This document shows positions 34,391 through 46,639 of a stretch of 64,000 bases of DNA, in pieces. The stretch's first letter is position 1, and each line of letters opens with the position of its first letter. The notes beneath the pieces were generated by a model that had not been told where the DNA came from, searched no databases, and saw nothing but the letters and a program-made list of their open reading frames with translations. Origin of the DNA: Pomphorhynchus laevis (taxonomy: Eukaryota; Acanthocephala; Palaeacanthocephala; Echinorhynchida; Pomphorhynchidae); NCBI GenBank assembly GCA_012934845.2, contig WNNJ02002483.1, positions 36,580-100,579 of the forward strand, in the 5' to 3' direction. The translations under genes and the position numbers were made by a program.

Positions 34391-36539
34391 AAAGTTAATT
34401 GCTTCTATTTATTATTCAATACAACAACTTAAGAGCAATGAGATCATAGAAGTTGGTTCACAAGAAATAAAAACTGAATAAAGATAGCATAAGGAGAACA
34501 CGTAAAAAACAATCAAAGATAAATGTTAGTCTGAAGCTACTGACGGAGTTTGCACTTATAAGAAAATTTAATGAAGCTGTTTATTAATGAGGTTGTCACA
34601 TTGTTCCAAAGTAGTGCGATTAGATCACATATAATTACAGTTTTTTTGGTAGGCAGAAGTGATCTTTGTAAACGGTATTTATGTCCGCGGAGATCTGTTG
34701 TGTTACTACAATTGAATGTTCATCGACATGTATGCTCGGATGTGGTAAGAGTCTTTCACACGAACATCAAATCGGCTAGCTTGAGTGAAATTTCAACTGG
34801 GCATACTTGAATTACTTTCATACGTTCGACATAAGGCGGTGACCGTGTTTATTTAACCAAATCAGTGACCCTACGCAATAAATACTCTTTCAGTGTTGCA
34901 TATCCTTGTGAAATTGTGGGTGAGTCACATTAGATGCGTATAACACGAGTGGCAATAGAAGCTGACTGATTTCTCAGGCTGTTTTTTTCAGACTGACTAT
35001 TTTTTTCACATGTATTCACCACTTATGTTTTTTAATAATAAAATCTTATTATTATAGAAGCGCGTTATATAAAATACGAAAGCTATGGCGATCAAGTTGA
35101 CAAAAAAAAACGATTTCGTAGTCCGAATAGTCGCATGCATCTGCTAGATGAAATCGACACGTGAACATAACTCCTAGATCAGACATGCTAGAATCTTGCT
35201 GTATCGTACGATTCTCTATGAACCTTTTGTTACTGAAATTATAGAAAATCTAAAAACAATTATTAATTTTATTATTTAATTATTAAATTTTGATTGCAAT
35301 TTTAATCATTAATAGATTAATAAATTCTAATAAACATGGATACACATATACACCGACAAACAGAAAACAGCAATTGCTGTTTGTAAATGAAAAACATGCA
35401 ATCAAGCATTCAAATTATTATTATGTGAATAGAGCAATACAATTTGTTGTTTTTTATAATTATTAATTATGTCAATGTGATTGCATTGTAAATTGGTAAG
35501 CAACTATTATCTCCATAATCATCATTACAAAATTTGTATGGCTTAGAGCACATGTATAACAGGATTCAACCAATAATTGATTATTTCTGCCGACTGCTTG
35601 TTGTCGTTTTTAACTCTTATCAATGATACGTTTGGATTGTACCTTTAAGCAAAAAAAGCAATAAGTATTGAAATAACGTTACAATCTTCATGCTTAATCG
35701 ATTGATAATTAAAAAATTGAACACCGAATAAATAGATTTTATTAATAAAAACTGTCAATAAGGTTTAAATACTATTTTGTATTGTCTTGACCAAATATGG
35801 GCAAGCGGCGGCCAACAGTCCGGATTCAGCCCGCCGAGCATCTTTATCCGGCTCGTCACTAGAATTTGACGCTGATAAATGAGTAATATAGAAGCTGACC
35901 TTGAGTAAGATAAATGATAATATTAATGGCCTCGTTGTTCAAGTTCAAAATAAATATTTCCATTAATTCTATATTTTATAAAGCTGCTTTTGCTTGATCA
36001 CAAAATTATTACATTTTATAAATTAGTCCGAGCCTTCAGGTCAGAACAAGATGAAAATATGGCTCTCAAAGTGCTCACGCTTGCCCATCTTTGATCTTGA
36101 CTGTATAAATAAAATATAATCGAGATTTTGATTCCTGAAGATGTTAGTAGCTACTATCTAATTTGAACTTTTATCTTTTTTGCGAAAAGAATAAGTATTC
36201 GTAAAGAGTTACTATATTAGGGTATTAAAATTGGGCATCAATCATAGTTTTTAATTAAAAAATCGATATGGCTTACATTTTGGCATAATTTGTAAATTCT
36301 TTAATTTGATCAAAAATAAAAATAACAGCAATGATAATACGATTGTTTATCAGCTATGCGAATGTTCAAAAATAATAATATTTTTAATTACGCTTGTTAT
36401 ACGATTGATTTCATATACACAAATCAATACTAGAATGAAAGACCAACCATCACAAGTGCAATAGCTGTATCGTTGGATGAATAGCTATGTCGTTGGACTG
36501 GTTTAAACATTCTTTATTATAACTACTTACAATCAATTC
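34391..36539. other. Long AT-rich region, mostly unassigned
   Basis: A 55-bp PLE terminal scrap (AAAATCTAAAAACAATTATT) sits at 35242-35300. A hAT-like remnant sits at 35784-36107. The frame at 34571-34810 resembles nothing. I see no host exon. It lies 3' of the last carboxypeptidase exon seen here, so later exons of that gene could be hidden in it. Confidence 0.35.
35784..36107. mobile_element. hAT-like non-autonomous remnant
   Basis: The left side CTTGACCAAATATGGGCAAG is mirrored by CTTGCCCATCTTTGATCTTG at the right (36084-36104). Just inside the left end is CGGATTCAGCCCGCC, a GGCCCGCC-type motif common in hAT families. No transposase. Target duplication not clear. Confidence 0.5.
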
Positions 36540-39480
36540 AATCAGTTGCAGCTTAACAGCTTAAACACACAAGGACGTTAATAGGATGACGTAAGAAAAC
36601 AGCTACGACCGACACCAACTATGCTCGACCGCAAGTACAGTGACCGACACACGACTGCAGCGTATGGACTACAATCGCCCAACAACAGTAAGTCTAAAGA
36701 ATACTTCCGATGTGGATTTTGTGCCAACAAACTAATCAGCAACTTCTCCAATAAGCACATATCAACATCTAACACGTCCACTGAAATTACCCTCATCGTT
36801 TTCAATGTCCTTTCTCCACCCACTGATCATGTCACCATATACCCTTCCCATCCCTGTCATCTTCACTCCCCTGACATCCCCGTCCCGTCTCTCCTTCTCG
36901 TTCTCAATAACCTATATTCATCAATCAAAATAACCTCCAGCAACCTCACGATCTTTCCACTCATAATCCTTCCGCACATCGCTTTTCACCATCTATATTA
37001 TCTTTATCCACTATGTCTCCCGCCGTCAAACCAACTCCCTCCAAATCCTCAACTGCCAGCTCTCCTATCGTGATCTCACCCACTCAAGTCACTCGTCCTC
37101 CTTTACGGAAACGCTTTCCTTCTCGCGATCGTTGAGTCATTGTCACTAATATCACTCTTTCCGCCTCGTTATCTCCACAAGCACGTCTCGATCACGATAT
37201 TCTTGCCTTCAGATCCATCCTTTTGTCTCTTGTTCCTGCGGATAAACCATCATTTTTCAACGACATCTCTCCTGTCCCATTCATCCGCCTAAACAAATCT
37301 CCATATAATCCTTATCATCCCCTCTCCTGAAAATTGTTTACAAGCATCGCTCTCACGCGTCCTCTGTCCTCTCCCCCACGATTTAAACTCATGTCCTCTT
37401 CAAACACTCGCATTTTCTCCGACGCGCACCCTTCCGATTTCGCTCAACTCTCTTCTACCAGCATTGAAAAACGCCGTCGCGAGGAAAACAGCGAAACATC
37501 CCTCTTTATCCGAAACATCGACGGAAATTTTCAAGTTGTCCACACCTGCCCCAAAATTCGATGGCGCTCCCTCATCCCTATGTGTCTTCTCCGCTAGCCC
37601 CTTTCACCACTACAACACACGCTTTCCGTGTGTTGTAGTGGTGAAAGGGGCTAGCGAATCTTGGCACTCCGAATCCAACGACATCTAAATTCTCCGTTTG
37701 CTCTCTTCTTGTTGCTCACTAATCGTATCCGCTTCCTCCTCAACTCATCTCCTTCTAAATTCTCTAATCACGGCGGCATTGTCGCATTCGCCGTCATCCC
37801 GCGTCTCTTCACAAAATCATTCCCCCTTTTAGTCCTTTATTTTGAATTGCTCATTTGTCGTTCTTCTAGCCCGATCACTCTGGATCTCGCCATTGTATAC
37901 CGTCCTGGTTCATCAGCTCCTACCTCCTCATTTTTACCAAACTCGCTGACCTCCTTGCACACTGTTCTTTGTCCTTTATCCCTTCACTCATTCTTGGCGA
38001 CTTCAACATCCGCCTTGAACGTCCCTCTTCCATCGATTCCATCCGGTTCATCGACAATCTATCTAACTACAATTACAAACTCATCTCCACTGCCCCTACA
38101 TATCCTTTGCGAGGCACACGACATCATAGCTGTCCCCGGGGAATGTACCTCACTGTACATCTCAGATCCTGGTATTTCCGATCACTTTCTAGTCATCCTT
38201 GAATTTACTTCCAACCACGACACTCCCCGCCTCACACACCTACAATTCTACGTCGCCCTAGAAATCTTGACATCCCCCTTCTCCACTCTGGTTTACTCAA
38301 ATCGTCTCTATTTTCTCCCACAATAACATCTTCCTCTCCTCATGATCTTGCCTTTCTTTTCGACTCTGAACTCTCATTCAATCTCGATTTTCTCTTACTC
38401 TTCAAGCCTGACCCTCACCGTCGCTTGCACTTTTGCGACTTTGTTTGACATCCAATGCCTACTATCAAAGCATCGACTCCATCATGCTTTTCGATTTTAT
38501 CAGCGTTCTCTCAGACGTGATATCAGCTCGCTCACTCCGTCTCGTCGTGATTCCTATCGTGCTCTTCGCCTGTCTCATCTCCACCTACTACGTACAAAAT
38601 GCAACTCCTTCTGACAGCATAAAATCAACACTTCATTAAACTTTAAATCTCTCTGGAATACTTATAACTTAACGTCTCTCCCATTTTCGTATCGTTCTAA
38701 ACCCAGACAAGTCTAAAATAATCGGGATCCTCCCCCGTCAACCTACCATATCTCCTCCCCATGTATCTTTTGCATCATCAATAATCCCCATAGTCCACAG
38801 TCTCACTTTCTTAGGCTTATATTTCGATGATCACCTTTCCCTTAAACCTTTCGTCCGTGACAAGGTCCGCTCGTCTAACTTAATTATCCGTGACATCCGC
38901 CGTATCCGCCCCCTTATCGACTTCCGTTCTTGTATGTCTCTTCTTTCATCGCTTCTTTTCCCTGAAATCGATTACTGCCTTAGCCTTTTCGCCAATTCTC
39001 CAAAATCCATAATCCTACCCCCACAAAGCATCATTAACTCCGCCGTTCGAGTGCTCTTTCGTCTCCGTCGCTTTGACCACACATCTACATATCTTGCCTA
39101 ACTCTCTTGACCCATCATCTACATCCGCATACAACTCCGCCTTCTCGTAACTTTTCGTCTCATCGCTGTCGGCTCCCCATCGTTCATCAATCTCCCTTTC
39201 TTAGATGAAACTCGTCTCACCTCTCTATCGCTACGTTCCCGTCATACCCTCATACTCTACGTTCCCAATTACTCTAACAACTACTGTCTCCGATTATTCC
39301 TCGTCGCCGCCCCTTTTGCCTAGAATCAGCTCCCTCTCGACATCTGTCGCGCCACGTTCTTTATTACATTCGAATACCGCCTCCGTACCCAGCTTCGTGA
39401 CACGATTTAGATTTTTGTTTGTTTTTGCGGTCATTTAGGCGTGCGCCAGCACGCATTTGCCACGTAAAATGAATCTTTTT
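36540..39480 (+). mobile_element. LINE-X copy 6, both ORFs, internally deleted
   Basis: Starts with the family leader (GACGTAAGAAAACAGCTACG), then ORF1 (36621 to about 37560 in several frames), endonuclease (about 37660-38330; LGDFNIRLERPSS, ISDHFLVILEF) and linker. It then jumps near 38665 directly into the RT after the YADD region (LNPDKSKIIGI), so the core palm is deleted. It ends with the hairpin at 39439-39454. A 30-bp snap-back lies at 37592-37656. Confidence 0.88.
37592..37656. repeat. Perfect 30-bp inverted duplication inside a LINE
   Basis: The left arm 37592-37621 and right arm 37627-37656 are exact reverse complements around a 5-bp loop CTTTC. The left arm is native LINE-X sequence (compare 1775-1810 on the minus strand). 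The right arm replaces about 110 bp of the element. Confidence 0.97.
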
Positions 39481-40137
39481 TAAGTGAATGAAAAGAAAAT
39501 GCATTTCGATAAGTATCTACAATTTACGGTGATTTTTTACTGTGATTTTTACGGTCATTTTTTATGATATATTTCGTAAATTATATACTATTCGCGTTTG
39601 TATGTAACAGGATGAAAATTACAGGATGAAAGTGTATTTTGCATAGTAATTGTTTGTCCTAGTATCAAGGCGGTGATGTACGCTAAGTAAATTATCATTT
39701 TTCGTAGAGGGATTTTTTTCCATTATTGTGTTCATATAAAGTTAGGAAATACGTTATCTGTATAATGTCATTTATCGAGATGAATCAGTTAGAGACAATC
39801 TGACTCGCTCGGCAATAATAATATGGTAAGCTGAGTACATTATTAATTAAAAATCGCTATGAACGAAATTCTTGAAGAAATTTAAACACTACGATAATCA
39901 AAAAGCAAATGTATGATCTTCTAGTTCCTTTTTACGATTGCAATTTATTTAAATCCATCTTCATGTCTATTTTGCTTAATGAGAAATGCTCATTTGTCAA
40001 ATTAACAGAAACAACATTTATTGCGAATCTAAGCATTGAAAATAAATAATTGAGTCAACAAAAAGTGTTAATTAATACAACTAAATGCTAATGTATTCTG
40101 AAGAAATATTACGATTTTGTGTATCTATTAAGCGTAC
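39481..40137. other. AT-rich intron or spacer
   Basis: Probably the next carboxypeptidase intron (donor GTACGC at 40137 on the minus strand). No element or exon recognised. Confidence 0.3.
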
Positions 40138-40304
40138 CCTGATGCCATGACTTTTACCCGATATGTTCCCGGCAGCAATAGCTTCCAAAATAATCCATCT
40201 TTTGAAGATACCGTGTCTTTTGATTTATTTGCTGTGATAACTGCATTTTGTATTGGTTCACCAGTTACGCTGTCGATAACATAACCTTTTATCCCCATAT
40301 GAGC
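40138..40304 (-). CDS. M14 metallocarboxypeptidase, transthyretin-like domain exon
   Basis: Exon of 167 nt read on the minus strand, from TTTTCAAAG/GCTCATATG at 40304 to ATCAGG/GTACGC at 40138. It encodes AHMGIKGYVIDSVTGEPIQN, VSSKDGLFWKLLLPGTYRV and KVMASGY. This is the beta-sandwich that follows the catalytic domain in the CPE/CPM/CPD group (pattern G-KG-V-D-TG-PI-NA and WRLL-PGTY). It starts in phase 0, which fits the end of the exon at 50612-50754. The donor GTACGC is weak, but TAA follows in frame, so splicing is needed to continue. Secreted or membrane enzyme that trims C-terminal Arg/Lys from peptides (family knowledge). Confidence 0.88.
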
Positions 40305-40469
40305 CTTTGAAAATAAAGTGGAACTTTATTTTGGCAATAATATATTTCCAGTAGTTTTTATTATTCATCGTCAAGAAGAAAAAGTCAATATTTAACAGTC
40401 AATAATTATACAGAATATACTAATTTGGTGACATATTGTATTAAATTGTACTAAAGACATTCATATATT

Positions 40470-40722
40470 TTAAATAGTTGATAATGATCCACATTATTGA
40501 TGAAGAATTATTGGAGCTGGATCAAAAAAGATGGAAAATTTTATTTGATATTTCGCTAACCTCTATTAGCATCTTCAGAAAATTACTTCAGAAAATTATT
40601 CTAATTTTCTGAAGATGATAACAGGTTAGTGAAATTATTTTATCAAATAAAATTTCCTTTCTTTGATCCAGCTCCAATAATTCTTTATCAATAATATATC
40701 AGTATCAACTATCTAAAAACGT
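40470..40722. mobile_element. Fold-back MITE, family M, copy 4
   Basis: Both outer ends present: TTAAATAGTTGATAATGATC at the left and AGTATCAACTATCTAAAAAC at the right; arms GGAGCTGGATCAAAAAAG and CTTTGATCCAGCTCC are mirrored. It lies in the large carboxypeptidase intron, 170 bp from the exon. Confidence 0.88.
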
Positions 40723-40841
40723 TTTTTAAGAATACGTTCGGATTGAAATGGACACTCCAAAATCCATATCAAATGCACATATTTAAGTGATCAATAATTT
40801 GACATAATTTTTTAAAATAAACAACCCTTTGTCATCTGAGG

Positions 40842-41405
40842 TAAACGCACCACGCTTGTTCTTATGAACTGATTGCGGGAGGCTAAATAAAGAGAATAAC
40901 GAATCGATACACTTGATTACAGTATGCCTTGACTGATCGTAATATGCGAATGCAAAGCGGAATCGAGAAAATCCATCCAATAGAACAAGCAATTATGGTC
41001 GCCCTGTCGATGGTGGAAGTGGTCACTTAAAATCCATACTCAGTCTTTCGAAAGGACGATTTGACGTGATTTAAGTTTGGCGCAACTCTATCCACTTCTA
41101 ACAACTAAACGAACTTCGTACATCGTATAGGGGACTTTTAGACATGACGAATTGAAAGAATCGATATATACAGGTATGACATCGTGTGTTATAAAGACTA
41201 TGAAATACTTATACGGCTCGATATGGAACATCAACCGAAGATATCTAGAGATAAACAATCAGCTGAAGCATTTTGCTTACCCGGATGAAAAATGATTTCA
41301 AATTTGAATTCAGATATTTTTAAATAGTTGATAATGATCCATTATTGATAAAGAATTGGATCTGGATCAAAGAAAGGAGGCAAATTTAATTTTATATTTC
41401 GCTAA
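40842..41405. repeat. Segmental duplication, copy 2 (Gypsy integrase fossil plus MITE arm)
   Basis: Near-identical partner of 27716-28278. Contains part of a broken Ty3/Gypsy integrase (minus strand) and the left arm of MITE M copy 5 from 41320. The flanking DNA on both sides is unrelated to copy 1. Confidence 0.92.
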
Positions 41406-41440
41406 TGCCTGCTAGCATCTTTAGAAAATTGCATCCATAC
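41320..41440. mobile_element. MITE M copy 5, left arm only
   Basis: TAAATAGTTGATAATGATCC through ATATTTCGCTAATGCCTGC; the arm ends at the Tc1-like element at 41442 and the right arm is not found on the other side. Confidence 0.75.
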
Positions 41441-41441
41441 A

Positions 41442-43002
41442 CAGTGCGTATGAAATTATTATGCAAATATGTACCTTTACGATTAAATAGTGTACTTTTA
41501 TCTAATAACTATAAAATTTGCAAATGTTATTCTTTATTAACCTTCGACTTAGACTGCAATAAACTAAATTGTCCGCAGTTAAGAGTAAATATGCTATGCC
41601 GATTTTATCGATTTTTAGCGTTTATAAGTGTATGACGTTATTATGCAGCATATATTATTTTTTATTTGAATGACTTTTCTTCCAGAGTGGAATTTCTCCA
41701 GATGATAAAATTGAATAAGTAGACATCAAACAATTGTTAGAAAAAGTTTACATATTAATGTAGCGACCTCGAGACTCTAACAAACGTATGAGCCGGTTGT
41801 CCATTGAGCTTGTTAAATTTTTTATATCCACTGGAGTTATTTTACTCGCGGCTTTAGTAATTTCAGTCCACAGTTCGTTTTTATCGATAAATCGTTTGTT
41901 ATTTGCGTATACTTTGCGCTTAAGCATTGACCATAAATTTTCAATGGGGTTCAAATCAGGTGACGACGGAGGCCATTTCATTATTTTAGAGTTTTCTATC
42001 CAATTTCCTTCCAGGAATTCCATAGTGTATTTAGCGACATGTGCGGGTGCATTGTCTTGCATAAAAACCAAGTTGCTTTCCCCATTACTGATCTGCATGC
42101 GATACCATGGCAGAAAATGTGAGTTGAGAAACTCCGAGTATGAATGGTCGTTTATTTCACGCTGTCAGGAACACGGAAAGGTCCTATTATCGTGTAGTTT
42201 ACAATTGCGGCCTAAATCATTCCACCCTGTTGACGTCTTCCTCAAATCGGCTGCGACGTAGATGTTGCCAGCCATCCTTTCGCCCATCCGTCCGGTCCAT
42301 CCAATGTTGCTCTGGATTCATCACTAAAGATGACTTTTGTGAAGTCCGTTTTCATATTTTCACGTGCCCACGCAATGCGATTCTCCATATTAATGTTTGG
42401 TATAACGGGTTGTCGCATTGCGCTTTTACGGAACCCAAATTTCGCAAAATTCTGCAGCAAGTGTCGCCTTTTTATATCTTTTATTCCTTCATATGCGAAT
42501 ATATGGGCACTAGAACTTAGAGGATGCCTGGTCATTTGATACTTCAGGCTGCGGAAAGTACGATTAGAAATTGTACGAAATTTATTTCGTTCATTTCGTT
42601 GTCAAGCATGATTGATGCCTACGATAGCTTTTTTTACCGTCCGATGATCTCTTTTTACTTCTTTCAAAATCTCCAGGGCGCTTATACTTTCTGCTAGACG
42701 GTGCATTATTGTCTTTTTTATCGGGCGAAAGATCTTTACCGCGTCCCATCGCTACCAAAAGCAAAAGCAGCTTCTACTTTATAGCAAACTATATGCTGCA
42801 TAATAACGTCATACACTTATAAACGCTAAAAATCGATAAAATTGGCATAGCATATTTACTCTTAAATGCAGACAATTTAGTTTATTGCGGTTTAAATCGA
42901 AGGTTAATAAAGAATAACATTTGCAAATTTTATAGTTATTTGATAAAAGTACACAATTTAATCGTAAAAGTACATATTTGCATAATAATTTCATATGCAC
43001 TG
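41442..43002 (-). mobile_element. Tc1/mariner element, DD37E type, long inverted repeats
   Basis: Terminal inverted repeats of about 213 bp (41442-41654 and 42791-43002) start CAGTGCGTATGAAATTATTA and CAGTGCATATGAAATTATTA. The right end is flanked by TA; the left flank reads CA. Between them the minus strand codes a transposase from ATG 42749 (MGRGKDLSPDKKDNN). The first catalytic D lies in VIFSDESRATLDG (near 42330), the second in FMQDNAPAHVAKY (near 42060), and the E in SPDLNPIENLW. I count 37 residues between the second D and the E, so DD37E rather than the usual Tc1 DD34E. The coding pieces lie in three frames, so it is inactive. Confidence 0.92.
41748..42749 (-). pseudogene. DD37E transposase, broken
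   Basis: About 334 codons span from ATG 42749 to TAG near 41750, the usual length for a Tc1-type transposase. N-terminus RKYKRPGDFERSKKRSSDGK, then the region around MTRHPLSSSAHIFAYEGIKD (42535) and the C-terminal third (42098-41748) ending LLESRGRYINM. At least two frameshifts separate the three segments. All three catalytic residues are still readable. Confidence 0.88.
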
Positions 43003-43556
43003 TATTAATTTTATAGAACGAAGAAAATTCGTTTTTTTAATAACGAATTGAACAACTAATTTTTTGGAAGCTATCTAGCTGGAGAGCTATAGCCAACATG
43101 AGTTTCTTTTTTTGGAAGTTCATTATTGACATCTTAAGACGTTCAGTTGTTCATCTTTTTGACGAACAACTTGTTGTGCATCTAATCTAAAAATCGATGT
43201 TTTGGTTTTATTTAATAAATTAATAAAATTATAAATTACTTAATATTAATTATATAACTACAATAATATTCAACTTGATTATTATTGTTTTTCAACTATT
43301 AAAAACAGTGGTTTTTAAAACAATTTTTATTACAATTAAATATCAATTAAACGATAATAAGCAGCAATTACCGAGATAATAGAGCATTTAGCGTTTTTAC
43401 ATAAAATCTATCACATGTCAAAGTCAGTTAAAATCGGTTTCATTGTGTCTCGAATTATTTTAATAACACTAAGATAGAGAACTTGGTGTTTTTATTTTTA
43501 TCGTTTCGGTTCAGCAGTCGGCGATACCTTTCGTTGTAATATACGTTAATTATACA
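43003..43556. other. AT-rich intronic spacer
   Basis: Nothing recognised; part of the large carboxypeptidase intron. Confidence 0.3.
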
Positions 43557-45310
43557 TAAATCATATCAGCTAACTGAGTCTATATATTCAAAGTTATAAA
43601 AGTTATATAACTATACACATTCAGAATAAAGATAAATAATTATAGATAATAAATAATCAAACAATTATATATTCATTTTATAATGAATATTTATATAAAG
43701 ATAAAATTTTAAAATTAAACTTTAAAATTAAAATCAATTTTTATGAATTGACTAATAAATAATAAGTGATGTATCCGAATAAATAAAAGAGGTCAATAGG
43801 ATAAACTGCTATGTTACCAGGTTTCAGGCACTATTCCTTTCCCAACATTGCAGTGGGACCAAATACATGCTAATAATGTATATCCTCAGATGAAATTTGA
43901 TTATATAATTTATCATATTCTAATACATAGCATATTATTTATTATTCATCTACGAAAAATTTCCGCCAATGATTTTAAATTTATTTTTAATAGTATTGTG
44001 TTGATTTATATATTTTACTATTTTCTGTTTGATGGTATTTTTATAGTAACCTAGTTTAAAATATGTATATATTAAACTATTTAAATGATTTTGAAGAAAA
44101 CCGAATCGTTACAAATTGTTGCAATTCTTAAAATTTCATTATTTAATGTATTATATTTTATATTATATGGTATGCATGAATGCTCATGCAAAAATATGTT
44201 TCTTGTAAATTTAAATATGTCATCTTTACGATATAAATTAAAAGTAGTTTTAATTGATGTTAATTTAATGCTCATATCAAGATATATACTTTCTTTATCA
44301 TTAATATTGGTTTTGTTAAGAATAAGGCTTTCTGGATAAATTTGTTCACTTATTGAATAAAAATTGCTAGAATTAAATACACATATATCATCAATATATC
44401 GAAGCATATATTTAATATCTTTATATATTTTAGATTTATTTTATAAACAGTTATGAAAAAATTCATATTCTATAAAGCTTAAAAATAAGTTAGCTATAAT
44501 TGGGCTACTATTACCACCTATTGGAACACCTTTTATTTGTCTAAATATATATGTCCTTACCTTTAAATAATTTTGATTTATTTAAATATTTAAGGATTCT
44601 ATTAATTTAATTTTATCCATATATTTATATTTACTTGATGGTTTAATTTTTGTTAGATAGGCGTTATAATTATTATAACATATATATGTATATCTTTTTC
44701 CGAAAATAAGATTAATTAATTTTACTAACGCTTCTTTAATATCTACTAAATCTAGATTTGTATAAAGCGTACTAAAATCGTATGTATTTATATTTTAAAA
44801 ATTTATTCCTTTTGTCTGTTCAAAAATTCTTTTGTAGAATTAATACTGAAATAGTGTTTTATACCAGTATTAATTTCGATTACCTTATACTATTTTTTGA
44901 AGTGTGCTTTAATTACTTTAAGTATTTTATTCATATAGACAGAAAGTGGTTTTAATGTACATTTAAACGCACTACATATGAACCTAGATTTTATTGGATT
45001 TTTATGTAATTTTGGATTCCAATATAATATAGGTATAGTTTAATTATCTGATTCAACCTTTATACCCTTTTTATCCATTATAGAACAATGACTTGTAATA
45101 ATTGTTTCTAAACTCAACTCACTACGTTCATATGTTGGATTTACATTTAAATCATTAGAATTAACCTCTTTCATTAGTATATCATAATAAAGCTTTTTGC
45201 ATATGAAGACAAAGTTATTACTAGCTTTATCAATAGTTTTTATTATATAGTTATCCTTTAATTTAGTAAGTTCTGTATACATATCTTTATTATTTTGATC
45301 TCTCCTTTTA
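43557..45310 (-). mobile_element. Penelope-like element j, older copy
   Basis: Minus-strand copy with the terminal sequence ATCAGCTAACTGAGTCTATA, a decayed structured block (43795-43895), RT (44400-44830, with YIDDICVFN and a decayed motif B) and the pre-RT region (45282-45040, KTIDKASNNFVFICKKLYYD). More diverged than copies e, h and k, with more frame breaks. Confidence 0.85.
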
Positions 45311-46610
45311 TAATTGTTTGTTATTTATGCTACTTACTCTATTTATGCCATATATAGAGTAAGGATACATTTTACGCAATCTTTTGCATTGAAGAAATTT
45401 CTATATGTAATTTTTATCGATTTCGCGAAAGCGTTCGATTCTGTCAACAGATCTTTGCTTCTCTTAAAACTTCTTGAAAAAGTAAGAATATCAGAGCGTT
45501 TTCTTCTATTATTAGGGGATATTCTAAAGCCGAACTATTTAAGTATTTGATTGACTGAACTATTCTAAATATTTTCCCCTAATCGTGGTGTTCTTTAACA
45601 GAACCCTTTAAGCCCTTTACTGTTCGTTTTTTCTCGTGGATTTACCTTTAAGCATCCGACGTGACTAATGAATTGAAATCGTTACTATATGCAGATGACT
45701 TTGCGATTATTTGTACAGATGTAAATTATGCCCAAATTGCACTTAACTCACTCTTGCAATTCTGTACTCGATATGATCTATATAAATTTAAAAAAAGGGG
45801 TAAGTTAAGTCGAAACGATGCGTTACAATTATACGGCTCGAGTTTAGATTTTTTCGTTCATATAACTACTTGGGATTGTTGCTTACGTCTCGTTGGTTAT
45901 TTACCGAGCATCAGCAAAACAAATGTGCAAAAATTGCAAAATCAACTAACTTGATCAAAAACATTGGGGCGCTATCATTTAAAGGAGCAGTACGTTACTT
46001 TAACCAATTGCTCATGTCGATTATCCAATATGGACTTAAAAGTGTTTGGATGAGTTTCAACTCTTCAAATGTTTATCACATAGACTCCTGTCAATGGAGA
46101 TACGTAAAGCGTGTAGTAGGTGTGTTCCCTAAATCGTTATCTGTACCGAAATATACTAAATAGAATAAGGCTTTATTCAAAACATCTAAAAGGATATAAG
46201 TCAACAATGCAATATTATTTCACAGCACTCTCCCCAACGACGTAATCGGATAGGTCTCGCGGTACTTGATGTCTTCTTGAATATCTACGAAATTCGAGCG
46301 GTGGAATTATTTCCTTCGATGTTTTCGCTGATCTACAATTCAGATGAAGCGTTTAACTGTTTTTCACTGTTGACTTGCTGATTGTCTGTATTATTTCTGA
46401 TTTCACCATCAGTCGCAAATTTCCTAAAAGCGAGTTGCGTCACCGACGAGTGTTGACCCTCGAGAATAGTGGGGTTTATGTCGTTTTCTCTTCATCTTAT
46501 CTGTCCACTTTCGCTATCCGCTGGCGTCAAGTGTTGAGTGTAGACAGTGCTATCAGTACCATTCTGATATCTTATCAAAGCGAAATTTTGATTCGTATGT
46601 ATTAGCCTAG
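45311..46610 (+). mobile_element. LINE RT fragment (Z), CR1/L2-like
   Basis: VIFIDFAKAFDSVNRSLLLL near 45400 (palm A), SLLYADDFAIICTDV at 45680 (catalytic YADD intact), CTRYDLYKFK, and thumb KGAVRYFNQLLMSIIQYGLK near 46000. Motif B lies in a broken stretch near 45590 (RGVL-QNPLSPLL type). Different from LINE-X and from the other CR1 here. Both ends are indistinct. Confidence 0.7.
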
Positions 46611-46639
46611 CCCGGACTACAAGAGGTTCAAATTTACTT

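Noticed and set aside
34571-34950. Possible LTR or integrase remnant
   Set aside because: Faint TVTALCRTYE-type similarity on the minus strand is not enough, and no paired terminal repeats are seen.
41788-42539. Plus-strand frames inside the Tc1-like element
   Set aside because: Antisense shadows of the transposase.
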